From: Rhodosalinus halophilus
GTDB taxonomy: Bacteria; Pseudomonadota; Alphaproteobacteria; Rhodobacterales; Rhodobacteraceae
Reading direction: 5' to 3'
Length of the DNA: 64,000 bases
NCBI RefSeq assembly: GCF_003298775.1
Contig: NZ_QNTQ01000018.1
Span: 1 to 64,000 of the forward strand
In this document: positions 9,203 through 18,435 of the stretch, piece by piece
Layout of the letters: the number at the start of each line of letters is the position of its first letter
How positions within the stretch are numbered: position 1 is the stretch's first letter
Notes under the pieces: generated by a model
The model's input: only the letters and a program-made list of their open reading frames with translations
Databases searched by the model: none
Told to the model about the DNA's origin: nothing
Made by a program: the position numbers and the translations under genes

Positions 9203-9221
9203 CCTGTATGTAGGCGACGGT

Positions 9222-9248
9222 TGGCCGCCAGAGTGCGGGGTTTTTTGT
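9222..9248 (+). terminator. Weak intrinsic terminator candidate
   Basis: A short CCGC-N6-GCGG hairpin is followed directly by GG and a run of six T. It lies after the polymerase-like gene and before the Shine-Dalgarno sequence of the epimerase gene, so it could end the upstream transcript. The stem is only 4 bp. Confidence 0.3.
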
Positions 9249-9330
9249 CGCTGACCCAGCACGTGCCCGCGTCAGAAGCCAGACGGAACGGGCCGTTCGA
9301 CCGGCCGAGAATACCAGGAGACAGCTCAGC

Positions 9331-10344
9331 ATGACCCGCGTCTTCGTCACTGGCACGGCCGGCTTCATCGGCTTCCATCTCGCCAAGCTCCTGCTCGCCG
9401 AGGGTTTCCGCGTGCATGGCTTCGACGGGATGACGGACTACTACGACGTCCGGCTGAAGCGGCGGCGGCATCAGATGCTGATGCAGAGCGACGGCTTCGC
9501 CGCGACCGAGGCGATGCTGGAGGACCGCGAGGCCTTCGACGCCGCCGTCGACGGCTTCGCGCCTGATGTCATCATCCATCTCGCAGCCCAGGCGGGCGTG
9601 CGCTACAGCCTCGAGAACCCGCACGCCTACATCAGCGCGAACGTCGTCGGCACCATGAACGTGCTCGAGGCGGCGCGGCGGCACCGGGTGCGCCACCTCC
9701 TCATGGCCTCGACGAGTTCGGTCTATGGCGCGAACGAGGAGATGCCCTTCACCGAGACGCAGAAGGCGGACACCCAGCTCACCATCTACGCCGCGACGAA
9801 GAAGGCCAACGAGAGCATGGGCCATTCCTACGCCCATCTCCACGATCTGCCGACGACGATGTTCCGCTTCTTCACGGTCTACGGGCCCTGGGGCCGGCCC
9901 GATCTCGCGCTCTTCAAGTTCGTGGACGCGATGCTCGAGGGGCGGCCGATCGACATCTACAACCACGGCGAAATGTACCGGGATTTCACCTATGTAGACG
10001 ACCTGGTGCGCGGGATCCGGCTGCTGATCGACGCCGTGCCGGAGCGGCCCGCGTCGCCGGAGGATATCGCCCCCGGCGACAGCCTCTCGCCCGTGGCGCC
10101 CTTTCGCATCGTGAACATTGGCAACAGCCAGAAGGTGCGGCTTCTGGACTTCATCGACGCGATCGAAGCCGAGCTCGGGATCCCGGCCAAACGGAACTAC
10201 ATGGAGATGCAGCCCGGCGACGTGCCGGCGACCTGGGCGGATGCGACGCTCCTGCAGAGCCTGACCGGCTACCGCCCGCAGACAGACATCCGCGAAGGGA
10301 TCGGGCGGTTCGTCGCCTGGTTCAGGGACTATTACGGCAAATAG
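9331..10344 (+). CDS. UDP-glucuronate 4-epimerase family protein (NAD-dependent SDR)
   Basis: Extended SDR of 337 residues with the NAD-binding motif GTAGFIG (residues 8-14) and catalytic Y153-x3-K157 (YAATK), preceded by a Ser-rich ASTSSVYG strand. The signature FDGMTDYYDVRLKRRR near the N-terminus is characteristic of UDP-glucuronate 4-epimerases (LpsL/CapI type), which make UDP-galacturonate. The adjacent 6-dehydrogenase also fits a TviC-like role on UDP-HexNAc uronates. AGGAGACAG upstream of the ATG is a good ribosome binding site. High-GC codons return here after the A+T-rich gene. Confidence 0.85.
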   Translation: MTRVFVTGTAGFIGFHLAKLLLAEGFRVHGFDGMTDYYDVRLKRRRHQMLMQSDGFAATEAMLEDREAFDAAVDGFAPDVIIHLAAQAGVRYSLENPHAYISANVVGTMNVLEAARRHRVRHLLMASTSSVYGANEEMPFTETQKADTQLTIYAATKKANESMGHSYAHLHDLPTTMFRFFTVYGPWGRPDLALFKFVDAMLEGRPIDIYNHGEMYRDFTYVDDLVRGIRLLIDAVPERPASPEDIAPGDSLSPVAPFRIVNIGNSQKVRLLDFIDAIEAELGIPAKRNYMEMQPGDVPATWADATLLQSLTGYRPQTDIREGIGRFVAWFRDYYGK

Positions 10345-10356
10345 CGCGCGATCATC

Positions 10357-11646
<1,290 letters not shown>

Positions 11647-11655
11647 GCGCGCGCG

Positions 11656-12771
11656 GTGCACATCCTCTTCACGGTCAACGCGGCCTGGAACATCGTCAAC
11701 TTCCGGCGGCCGCTGGTCGAGGCGCTTCGCTCCGACGGGCACCGGATCACGGTGCTCGCGCCGCCGGACGACTCGGTGCGCGAGCTCGAGGCGCTCGGCT
11801 GCACCTTCGAGCCGCTGGAGATGGACGTGCAAGGCCTCTCGCCGCGGCGGGATCTGGGGCTCGTCCTGCGCCTCCGGCGGCATTTCCGCCGGCTCGCCCC
11901 CGACGCGGTCCTGAGCTTCACGATCAAGAACAACATCTATGGCGCGCTCGCCGCGCGGGGCACGGGGGTGCGCTTCATCCCGAATGTCACGGGCCTCGGC
12001 ACCGCCTTTCTCTCGACAGGCCTGCTGCAGCGCACCGCCGAGGCGCTCTACCGCACCGCCTTTCGGCCGCTTGATCTCGTCTTCTTCCAGAACGCCGACG
12101 ACCGGGATCTCTTCCTCGCCCGCGGGCTGGTGCGCGCCGAGCAGGCGCATCTGCTGCCGGGCTCCGGCATCGACCTGGAGCGGTTCGCGCCGGCGCCGCT
12201 GCCCGCTGGCCCCGAGGTCCGCTTCCTGATGATCGCCCGCCTCCTGCGCGACAAGGGCGTGCTGGAATATGTCGAGGCCGCCCGGGCGCTCGGGGCCGAG
12301 GGCGCGCCCGCGCGCTTCCAGCTCCTGGGGCCCCTCGGCGCGCAGAACCGCACGGCGATCTCGCAGGAGATGGTCGAGGCCTGGCAGCGCGAGGGCTGCA
12401 TCGACTACCTCGGCGAGAGCTCGGACGTCCGCCATGAGATCGCGGCGGCGGACTGCGTCGTCCTACCCTCCTATCGCGAGGGCGCGCCCCGCACCCTGAT
12501 CGAGGCCGCCGCCATGGCCCGCCCCCTCGTCGCCACGGACGTCCCCGGCTGCCGTGCCGTGGTCGATCCGGGGCACAACGGGCTTCTCTGCGAGGTGCGA
12601 GACGCCGCGAGCCTCGCGCAGGCGTGCCGCGACCTGATCGCCGCCGGACCCGACCGCCGCGCGGAGATGGGGCGGAACGGCCGCGAGAAGATGGCCCGCG
12701 AGTTCGACCAGCGCCTGGTCATCGAGGCCTACCGCCGCGCGCTCGCGACCCCCGCTGAGCGCGCAGGCTGA
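11656..12771 (+). CDS. Family 4 glycosyltransferase (PglA/CapM-like)
   Basis: GT-B enzyme of 371 residues starting at a GTG 9 bases after the dehydrogenase stop. The N-terminal domain begins HILFTVNAAWNIVNFRRPLVEAL, and SFTIKNNIYGALAARGTGVRFIPNVTGLGTAF is typical of GT4 enzymes adding HexNAc or HexNAc-uronate to a lipid-linked primer. The C-terminal domain has FLMIARLLRDKGVLEYV and PSYREGAPRTLIEAAAMARPLV with the E-x7-E motif. Its place after the uronate genes suggests that it may use their product. It ends the plus-strand polysaccharide run. Confidence 0.87.
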   Translation: MHILFTVNAAWNIVNFRRPLVEALRSDGHRITVLAPPDDSVRELEALGCTFEPLEMDVQGLSPRRDLGLVLRLRRHFRRLAPDAVLSFTIKNNIYGALAARGTGVRFIPNVTGLGTAFLSTGLLQRTAEALYRTAFRPLDLVFFQNADDRDLFLARGLVRAEQAHLLPGSGIDLERFAPAPLPAGPEVRFLMIARLLRDKGVLEYVEAARALGAEGAPARFQLLGPLGAQNRTAISQEMVEAWQREGCIDYLGESSDVRHEIAAADCVVLPSYREGAPRTLIEAAAMARPLVATDVPGCRAVVDPGHNGLLCEVRDAASLAQACRDLIAAGPDRRAEMGRNGREKMAREFDQRLVIEAYRRALATPAERAG

Positions 12772-12812
12772 TTCCATCCTCTCTCCTGTCGGCGACCTGG
12801 ACCGCAGGCCGG

Positions 12813-12854
12813 CGACGGTCGCGACGCGGTCCTGCGACGCGCGCGCGACCGTCG
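12813..12854. repeat. 11-bp perfect inverted repeat between convergent genes
   Basis: CGACGGTCGCG (12813-12823) pairs with CGCGACCGTCG (12844-12854) across a 20-base loop. It lies between the glycosyltransferase stop and the stop of the minus-strand exported protein, so it could fold in either transcript. There is no T-run, so termination would be Rho-dependent or absent. Confidence 0.5.
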
Positions 12855-12873
12855 GTGCCTGACCGGGCGTGGT

Positions 12874-13428
12874 CTATCGCGCGGCGCAGCGCTCTGCCCG
12901 GCCCAGCGCCTCTTCCATCCCGTTCGTGGGGAACCGGGCAATCGGCCGGCCGGCAGCGTCCCTGACGGTCAGGGTCGTGGCCGGATGACTCGCCATGGCG
13001 GCGAAGAGTGCGGCGACCTGCGGCGCCGTGCTCCGATCGTTGACGCGCTCGGCGAAGGCCTCTGCATAGTGGGCGTCGGACAGGATCAACCGCAGGGCGG
13101 CGTCGCCCTCGCCGACCTCGAGCGTGAGCCGTCCGCGCCTGCGCGGGAAGTCCCAGCGCGGCGAGCCCACCTGGACGATATTGCCGTCGCCATACCCGAA
13201 GATGATGCGCAGCAGTGCGCTTTCTTCGCGCCCGACCTGGGCGGCGCAGAAGGGTTGATCTGCCACCATGACCCCGCTGGGGCCATCGAGCGCCAGAACG
13301 ACCGGCATGGTGTAGGCCGCCCAGCTGCCGAAGCCGGCCACGCGACGCGTCTCCGTCAGCGCCGCCGCGCTCTCGACCGCGAGCAGCAGCGCTAGTGCAA
13401 TCGCTGCGATGCGTTTCTTGCGAGCCGT
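12874..13428 (-). CDS. Exported protein of unknown function, best start is ACG
   Basis: From an ACG codon at 13428-13426 the frame encodes 184 residues opening ARKKRIAAIALALLLAVESA, a clear Sec signal peptide (basic start, hydrophobic core, small residues at the expected cleavage site). AGGGAGG lies 10 bases upstream at 13445-13439. No ATG, GTG or TTG occurs in this frame between the upstream TGA and the GTG at 13341, and starting at that GTG would lose the signal peptide. Either ACG is used or an original ATG was mutated. The mature part (GFGSWAAYTMP, later IIFGYGDGNIVQVGSPRWDF) suggests a small periplasmic protein; I do not recognise the family. Confidence 0.6.
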   Translation of the reverse strand, partial: TARKKRIAAIALALLLAVESAAALTETRRVAGFGSWAAYTMPVVLALDGPSGVMVADQPFCAAQVGREESALLRIIFGYGDGNIVQVGSPRWDFPRRRGRLTLEVGEGDAALRLILSDAHYAEAFAERVNDRSTAPQVAALFAAMASHPATTLTVRDAAGRPIARFPTNGMEEALGRAERCAAR

Positions 13429-13546
13429 CCCGCTCGGGCCTCCCTTGGCCGCAGAGTGCCGTGCCCTGCCCCCTCAGGCAATGGCCCTCGGCCCGGAGGG
13501 TACGCGACAGCAACGGTAGAACGGGGCCTCCTCTGAGGCGGCCGTG

Positions 13547-14803
13547 TCAGCCCGCACCGGAACGGGCAAGCATGGCATGCAGGAGAACCTCGCAGCCGGC
13601 CGCCAGATCTTCCTTCTCGGCGTACTCGGCGACGTTGTGGCTGATCCCGTTCCGGCAGGGCACGAAGATCATTGCCGTCGGCGCGACTGGGGCGATGTTC
13701 GATGCGTCGTGCAAAGCGCCGCTGGGCAACCGTCTGTGGCGCAGACCAAGCGCGCGCGCCGCATCTTCGACGGCGGCGACGCAGGAGGGATCGAAGGCAC
13801 GCGGCGGGACCGCGAGCCGCTGAGACACCTCTGCATCGCATCCATGGGCTTCCGCGGCCGTTTGGCAGGCCGCCGCGCAGCGCTCGACGAGCCCGGCAAG
13901 GGTGGTCTCGTCGGGATGCCGGATATCGACGACGAGGTCGGTGCGTCCCGCCACGGTGCTCGGCCCGTCGGTGGCCGGGCAGAAACGGCCGACGCTGACC
14001 CGGGCGTCCGGACCCGACGCGCGGCCCACGCGGTTGAGCTCGACCACGATCGCAGCTGCGGCAAGCAGCGCATCGCGCCGCGCCTCGAGCGGGGTCGTCC
14101 CCGCATGCGCGTCCATGCCCGTGACGCGGACATCCAGCCAACGCAGGCCCTGGACCGAGGTCACGACGCCGACCTGATCGCCTTCCGTTTCCAGAACCGG
14201 GCCCTGCTCGATGTGGAGCTCGAAGAAGCTGTCGAGCGCCATCTCGTCCGGCCGCACGTCGCCGCGCCAGCCGATCCGGTCGGCGGCATCGGCGAACCGC
14301 TCTCCGCCGGGGCCTTCGATGGCGTCCAGATCCTCGTCGTCGATCAGCCCGGCAAACCAAGCAGAGCCCAGCAGACCGGGCGCGAAGCTGACGCCTTCCT
14401 CGTTGGTCCAGTTCACGACGGCGAGGGGCGCGTCCGTCTCGACGCCTGCGTCGTTAAGCGTTTCCACCGCCTCCAGCGCCGCCAGAACCCCCGAGATCCC
14501 GTCGAACCGCCCGCCATGCGGCTGCGTGTCGAGGTGGCTTCCGGCGGCGACCGGCTTGCGCGACGGATCCCGCCCGGGGCGGATCGCGAACATGTTGCCC
14601 GCGCGGTCCGAGCGGAGGCTCAACCCGGCGTCGCGGCACCAGGACGCGAAGAGCGCGCGGGCCTTGGCGTCCTCCTCGGAGAGCGCGAGGCGGCAGTTAC
14701 CCGTCTCGCCGACCTGGCCGATCCGCGCGAGTTCCATGTGCCTGGCCCAGAGCCGGTCGGCATCGATGCGGAGCCTGTCGTCAGCGACCGTTCCGCAGCT
14801 CAT
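13547..14803 (-). CDS. M20-family N-carbamoyl-amino-acid / allantoate-type amidohydrolase (HyuC-like)
   Basis: Zinc hydrolase of 418 residues in the amidase/M20 group (AllC/HyuC/beta-ureidopropionase type). Metal ligands lie in GSHLDTQPHGGRFDG and WTNEEG, with FFELHIEQGPVLE, GTTPLEARRDALLAAA in the lid domain and the C-terminal GISHNVAEY. It would hydrolyse an N-carbamoyl bond, releasing ammonia and CO2. The start ATG overlaps the stop of the ABC permease (ATGA). It is the last gene of a hyuA-hyuB-transporter operon, so it likely processes the carbamoyl product of the HyuAB enzyme. Whether the substrate is an N-carbamoyl amino acid or another ureide cannot be told. Confidence 0.85.
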   Translation of the reverse strand: MSCGTVADDRLRIDADRLWARHMELARIGQVGETGNCRLALSEEDAKARALFASWCRDAGLSLRSDRAGNMFAIRPGRDPSRKPVAAGSHLDTQPHGGRFDGISGVLAALEAVETLNDAGVETDAPLAVVNWTNEEGVSFAPGLLGSAWFAGLIDDEDLDAIEGPGGERFADAADRIGWRGDVRPDEMALDSFFELHIEQGPVLETEGDQVGVVTSVQGLRWLDVRVTGMDAHAGTTPLEARRDALLAAAAIVVELNRVGRASGPDARVSVGRFCPATDGPSTVAGRTDLVVDIRHPDETTLAGLVERCAAACQTAAEAHGCDAEVSQRLAVPPRAFDPSCVAAVEDAARALGLRHRRLPSGALHDASNIAPVAPTAMIFVPCRNGISHNVAEYAEKEDLAAGCEVLLHAMLARSGAG

Positions 14804-15762
14804 AGTGCACGCTCCTTCCGGCCCGACACGAGCTGCGACACCATGACTGCGAGCACCAGCGCACCGCCGTAGAAGAGATCCTGGACGAAGGTGCGAAATC
14901 CCAGCACCGACAGGCCGTTGATACCGGTGACGAGGAAATAGACGGCAATCACCGAGCCCCAGGGATTGAACCGGCCGGGCCTGATGCAGGTCGCCCCAAG
15001 GAAAGCTGCCGCAAACGCGGGGAGCAGGAGGTAGGTGCCGGAGCTCGGGTTGGCCGACCCGGTGGTGCCGGTATAAAGGATGCCCGCGAGCGCCCCCAGC
15101 ACGCCGGACATGACGAAAGCGGTCAACCGGACGCGCCCGACGCTGACTCCGCTGAGCCGGCCGACCTCGCGCCCGCGTCCGGTAAAGAGCAGCTGCTGGC
15201 CGAAAGCTGTATAACCCATCATGTACCAGATGACCGCGGCCAGCCCGATGGCGTAGTAGAACGCGACCGGAATCCCGAAGTAACGCTGGATGATGACCCA
15301 TTCCATCAGCGCGGGCGAGACGCCGGAGATGGTCTGCGAGTTGCCGATAAATAGCGTGATGCCGTGCAGGAAGGTACCGACCCCCAGCGTCACGATCAGC
15401 GAATGGACCCGGAAGTAGATCGTGATCGCACCGTTGACGACGCCGACGAGCGCACCGATGCCAAGGCCGATCGGCAGCACCAGCCAGAGCGGCACGTCGA
15501 GCCGGGCGTCGAGTAGCGCGGTCGCCATCGACACGAGCGTCAGCGTCTGCGCGATCGAGAGGTCGAAATCACCCGCCGTCAGCGGAATGATGATGCCCAG
15601 CGTGACGATCACCAGCACCGCCTCGGAGCCGAAGATGGTGGAGAAGTTCGACCACGTCAGAAAGGTGTCAGGCCGCAGGACGCCGAAGAGCGCGATGAAG
15701 GCCAGCCAGACGACCACGAGGCCGAAACGCTCGAGCTGATAGGTGAGGCTACTCTGCCGCAT
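14800..15762 (-). CDS. ABC transporter permease, RbsC-like
   Basis: Inner-membrane permease of 320 residues with about nine or ten hydrophobic helices and the family sequences GIIIPLTAGDFDLSI, GVVNGAITIYFRVHSLIVTLGVGTFL and GRFNPWGSVIAVYFLVTGINGL. The family normally exports or imports sugars, autoinducer-2 or related small molecules. The start ATG at 15762 lies 13 bases inside the upstream ATPase gene. With the ATPase and binding protein it forms a complete importer. Despite the sugar-type family, its operon partners imply a ureido or hydantoin-like substrate. Confidence 0.85.
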   Translation of the reverse strand: MRQSSLTYQLERFGLVVVWLAFIALFGVLRPDTFLTWSNFSTIFGSEAVLVIVTLGIIIPLTAGDFDLSIAQTLTLVSMATALLDARLDVPLWLVLPIGLGIGALVGVVNGAITIYFRVHSLIVTLGVGTFLHGITLFIGNSQTISGVSPALMEWVIIQRYFGIPVAFYYAIGLAAVIWYMMGYTAFGQQLLFTGRGREVGRLSGVSVGRVRLTAFVMSGVLGALAGILYTGTTGSANPSSGTYLLLPAFAAAFLGATCIRPGRFNPWGSVIAVYFLVTGINGLSVLGFRTFVQDLFYGGALVLAVMVSQLVSGRKERAL

Positions 15763-17287
15763 GGGTCTCCACCGCCTTGTAGCAGGCCTGTGCAATTGCC
15801 GATTTCGTCACATCCTGTCCCTTGAGTTCGCTTTGGATACGCCCGCGATCGAAGATCAGCACGCGGTGCGCGATGATCTCGAGCTGTTCGAATTCGGAAG
15901 TGGCGCAGATCACCGCCCCGCCGTCGGCACAGACCTCGAGAAGGCGGTCGTAGATTTCCTGCCGCGCGCCCACGTCGATGCCCTGCGTGGGCTCGTCGAG
16001 CAGCACCAGCTGCGGGCGAAGCTGAAGCCACTTGCCGAGCACGAGTTTCTGCTGGTTGCCGCCGGAGAGTTCCGAGGCCGCCTGCTCGCTTGAACTGGCC
16101 TTGACCGAATAGCGGCGGATCAGCTCGCCCGTGTCCTTGCGCAGCCGTCGCTTATTGAGGGCGAGGCGCCCCCCGATGAGCGGCAGCATCGCGTTTTCGG
16201 TCAGGCTCAGGTCCGGCGCGATTCCGGCACGCTGCCGGTCCGCCGGGATGAAAACGATGCGCGCCGCCATCGCATCGGCGGGATCCAGCGTCGGTACGTC
16301 CAGCGACCGACCGCCCAGCTTCAGCTGCCCGGCCGTCGCGCGCTGCGCTCCAGCGAGAAGCGCCGGCACCTCGTCATAGCCCGATCCGATCAGGCCCGTC
16401 AGACCAAGGATCTCTCCCGGCTGCACCGACAGGGAGATACCCTCGACGATCTCCCCGCTCAGGTCACGGACCTCGACGGCAGGTGCGGCTGCGGGCAGTG
16501 GGCTCACGCGGCGGTCCACGCTGACAGCGCGCCCGACGATCGCCTCGACGAGCGCGGAGCGCTCCGTCACGGCCGTGTCGAAGGTGCCGATCACGTGGCC
16601 ATCTCGCAGAACGGTGCAGCGGTCTGTCACCTCCATGACTTCGTCGATGTCGTGGCTGACAAAGATGATGGCCACGCCGTTCGCGGTCAGGCGGCGCATC
16701 ATGGCGAAGAGGTCGCGCACGTCCTCCTGCGGCAGGAAGGGCGTGGGCTCGTCGAGCACCAGGACGCCGGGCGCACCATGCTCCCGGTGCTCGCGCACAC
16801 GGTCGGCCGCACGCACGATGGCGAGCTGCGCGCGCTTCACGGGCGACAGGTCGGCCACGATGTCGTCCGGCGCGAGATCCAGATGATGCTCGGCGAAGAG
16901 CTTGCGCGCCCGCTCCGCCTCGGCGCGCCAGTCGATCCACCACGGTCTCAGGCGCTCGTGATCGCCGGCGATGAGGTTCTCCAGCACCGTGGCGTCATGG
17001 AGAAGGCCCAGGTTCTGATGCACGAAGGCCAGCCCGTGCGTTTCGCTCCGGCCGAGGGGGATCGGCAGTGCGATGTCGCGCCCGTCGATCCGCAGCTCGC
17101 CTTCGTCCGGCGCGTGAAACCCGGAAAGGACCTTGATCAGGGTGGACTTGCCCGAGCCGTTCGATCCCAGAAGCCCGTGAACCTCGCCGGGCATGAGGGT
17201 GAGGTCCGCGCGATCCAGCGCGCGGGCCCCTCCGAACGTCTTGGTCAGCCCCCGGATCTCGAGCCTGGGGACGGAACCTTGTGTCAC
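15749..17287 (-). CDS. ABC transporter ATP-binding protein with two ATPase domains (RbsA/MglA-like)
   Basis: A 512-residue tandem ATPase. The first domain has Walker A GSNGSGKSTL and Walker B VLVLDEPTPF. The second has a degenerate Walker A (GLIGSGYDE, lacking the GK-S/T) and the signature ELSGGNQQKLVLGKWL with LVLLDEPTQGID. This asymmetry is normal for sugar-type CUT2 ATPases. The first domain's usual LSGG signature is altered to DLSPVKRAQL, a weaker form. The GTG start overlaps the binding-protein stop (GTGA). It energises uptake through the permease at 14800-15762. Confidence 0.86.
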   Translation of the reverse strand: MTQGSVPRLEIRGLTKTFGGARALDRADLTLMPGEVHGLLGSNGSGKSTLIKVLSGFHAPDEGELRIDGRDIALPIPLGRSETHGLAFVHQNLGLLHDATVLENLIAGDHERLRPWWIDWRAEAERARKLFAEHHLDLAPDDIVADLSPVKRAQLAIVRAADRVREHREHGAPGVLVLDEPTPFLPQEDVRDLFAMMRRLTANGVAIIFVSHDIDEVMEVTDRCTVLRDGHVIGTFDTAVTERSALVEAIVGRAVSVDRRVSPLPAAAPAVEVRDLSGEIVEGISLSVQPGEILGLTGLIGSGYDEVPALLAGAQRATAGQLKLGGRSLDVPTLDPADAMAARIVFIPADRQRAGIAPDLSLTENAMLPLIGGRLALNKRRLRKDTGELIRRYSVKASSSEQAASELSGGNQQKLVLGKWLQLRPQLVLLDEPTQGIDVGARQEIYDRLLEVCADGGAVICATSEFEQLEIIAHRVLIFDRGRIQSELKGQDVTKSAIAQACYKAVETHAAE

Positions 17288-18387
17288 TCGTCCAGCATCC
17301 AGAGCGCGCGGTAGCCTGCCACATAGGCGTCGCCGTAGCCCTCCGAGGCTTCGGCCGGATTGCCGACCTCGTCGATATTCTCGGCCGAGAAGACGCGCAG
17401 CGGCACCTTGCTGTCCACGATCGGCTCGAGATCGCACAGCAGCCGCATCTCGGCGTCGAGCATCGCATGCGCGATCCAGTCGAGGTTCTCGCCGATGTCC
17501 ATCTCGACGGTACCCTCGCGGATCAGGTCGAGCACGAAGGGCGTGCCGTTGAAGGTCGCCACCTTTACGCTGTCCCGCTTGCCCGAGATCGCGATCGCCG
17601 GCGTCACGAAGGTCGACATGCTGTCATAGATCGGGATCACGTAGTTGATGTCAGGGTTCGCCTGCAGCTTGCCCTGCACGGTCGGCTGGATGCGGGTCGC
17701 CCAGTCCACGATCGGCACGTTGACGATCTCGTAGGTGCAGTCCGGGCACTTCTCGAAGGCCTCCGTCAGACCGTCCACGAGGCTGTCAGTCGAAAGCGCC
17801 TCTTCCGAGACGATGATGAGCGCGTTGGTCTGCGCCTCTGTCTGCACGATGGTCCAGTCGGCCATCAGCTTGCCGGCCTGCTTGTAGTCGATGGCCGTAT
17901 TCGCATCGACGCCGGCCGGCGCCGGGATCTCGAGTCCGGTCAGGTGCGAGGTGACGACCTTGAGCCCCTTTTCCTGCGCGGCCTTCACCTGCGGCTCGAA
18001 GAAGCGCGGATCGGCGCCGGCCAGCAACGAGATGAGGTCGAAGTCGTTGTTGCCGGCATGCTCCATGCCCTGGATCCACTGCGTGGGGTTGCCCTGGTTC
18101 TCCCATTGCGCGTGCTCGAAGCCGAGCTGCTCCGCCAGCTCGCCCTTGTGATCGGCGATCGTCTTGACGAAGGGAATCGCGCTGGAGGCCGGGATCGTCA
18201 TGATCGACTTGCCCTCCATGCAGGCGCGCGCATCGAAGGGCTCGCCTGGGGCCGTGAATTCCGGAATGTCGGAATAGGCCTCGATGTTGGCGCGCGCCGC
18301 CGCGACCGGATCGTCCTGGGCGAGGGCGGGCGCGGCGAGCGTCATCGCCGCGGCCGATATCACCCCGAGTTTTGCGAGTTGGGTCAT
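17284..18387 (-). CDS. Periplasmic sugar-type substrate-binding protein
   Basis: A 367-residue protein with a signal peptide (MTQLAKLGVISAAAMTLAAPALAQ, predicted cleavage after ALA). The mature part follows the ribose-binding/Peripla_BP_4 pattern (SIMTIPASSAIPFVKTI, NNDFDLISLLAGADP, INYVIPIYDSMSTF). A Cys pair, EKCPDC, is a local feature. It delivers the ligand to the RbsC/RbsA-like pair encoded downstream with overlapping stops. There is a gap of about 48 bases after hyuB with a purine-rich ribosome binding site. Location between hyuAB and an N-carbamoyl hydrolase suggests a hydantoin, creatinine-derived or ureide ligand. Confidence 0.84.
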   Translation of the reverse strand: MTQLAKLGVISAAAMTLAAPALAQDDPVAAARANIEAYSDIPEFTAPGEPFDARACMEGKSIMTIPASSAIPFVKTIADHKGELAEQLGFEHAQWENQGNPTQWIQGMEHAGNNDFDLISLLAGADPRFFEPQVKAAQEKGLKVVTSHLTGLEIPAPAGVDANTAIDYKQAGKLMADWTIVQTEAQTNALIIVSEEALSTDSLVDGLTEAFEKCPDCTYEIVNVPIVDWATRIQPTVQGKLQANPDINYVIPIYDSMSTFVTPAIAISGKRDSVKVATFNGTPFVLDLIREGTVEMDIGENLDWIAHAMLDAEMRLLCDLEPIVDSKVPLRVFSAENIDEVGNPAEASEGYGDAYVAGYRALWMLDE

Positions 18388-18435
18388 GATCGTGTCTCCC
18401 GTGTTGTCGATGTCGTGTTTGTCGTTGGGTCGTCT

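Noticed and set aside
9125-9334. Small plus-strand frame with repeated ASSRK-x-RAV residues
   Set aside because: The peptide repeat is only the translation of the 27-bp tandem DNA repeat. Codon bias and ribosome binding site are absent.
12719-13513. Alternative minus-strand frame with an ATG-like start over the exported protein
   Set aside because: It is Arg/Gly-rich with no signal peptide or domain; the frame from 13428 has a proper signal peptide and globular sequence.
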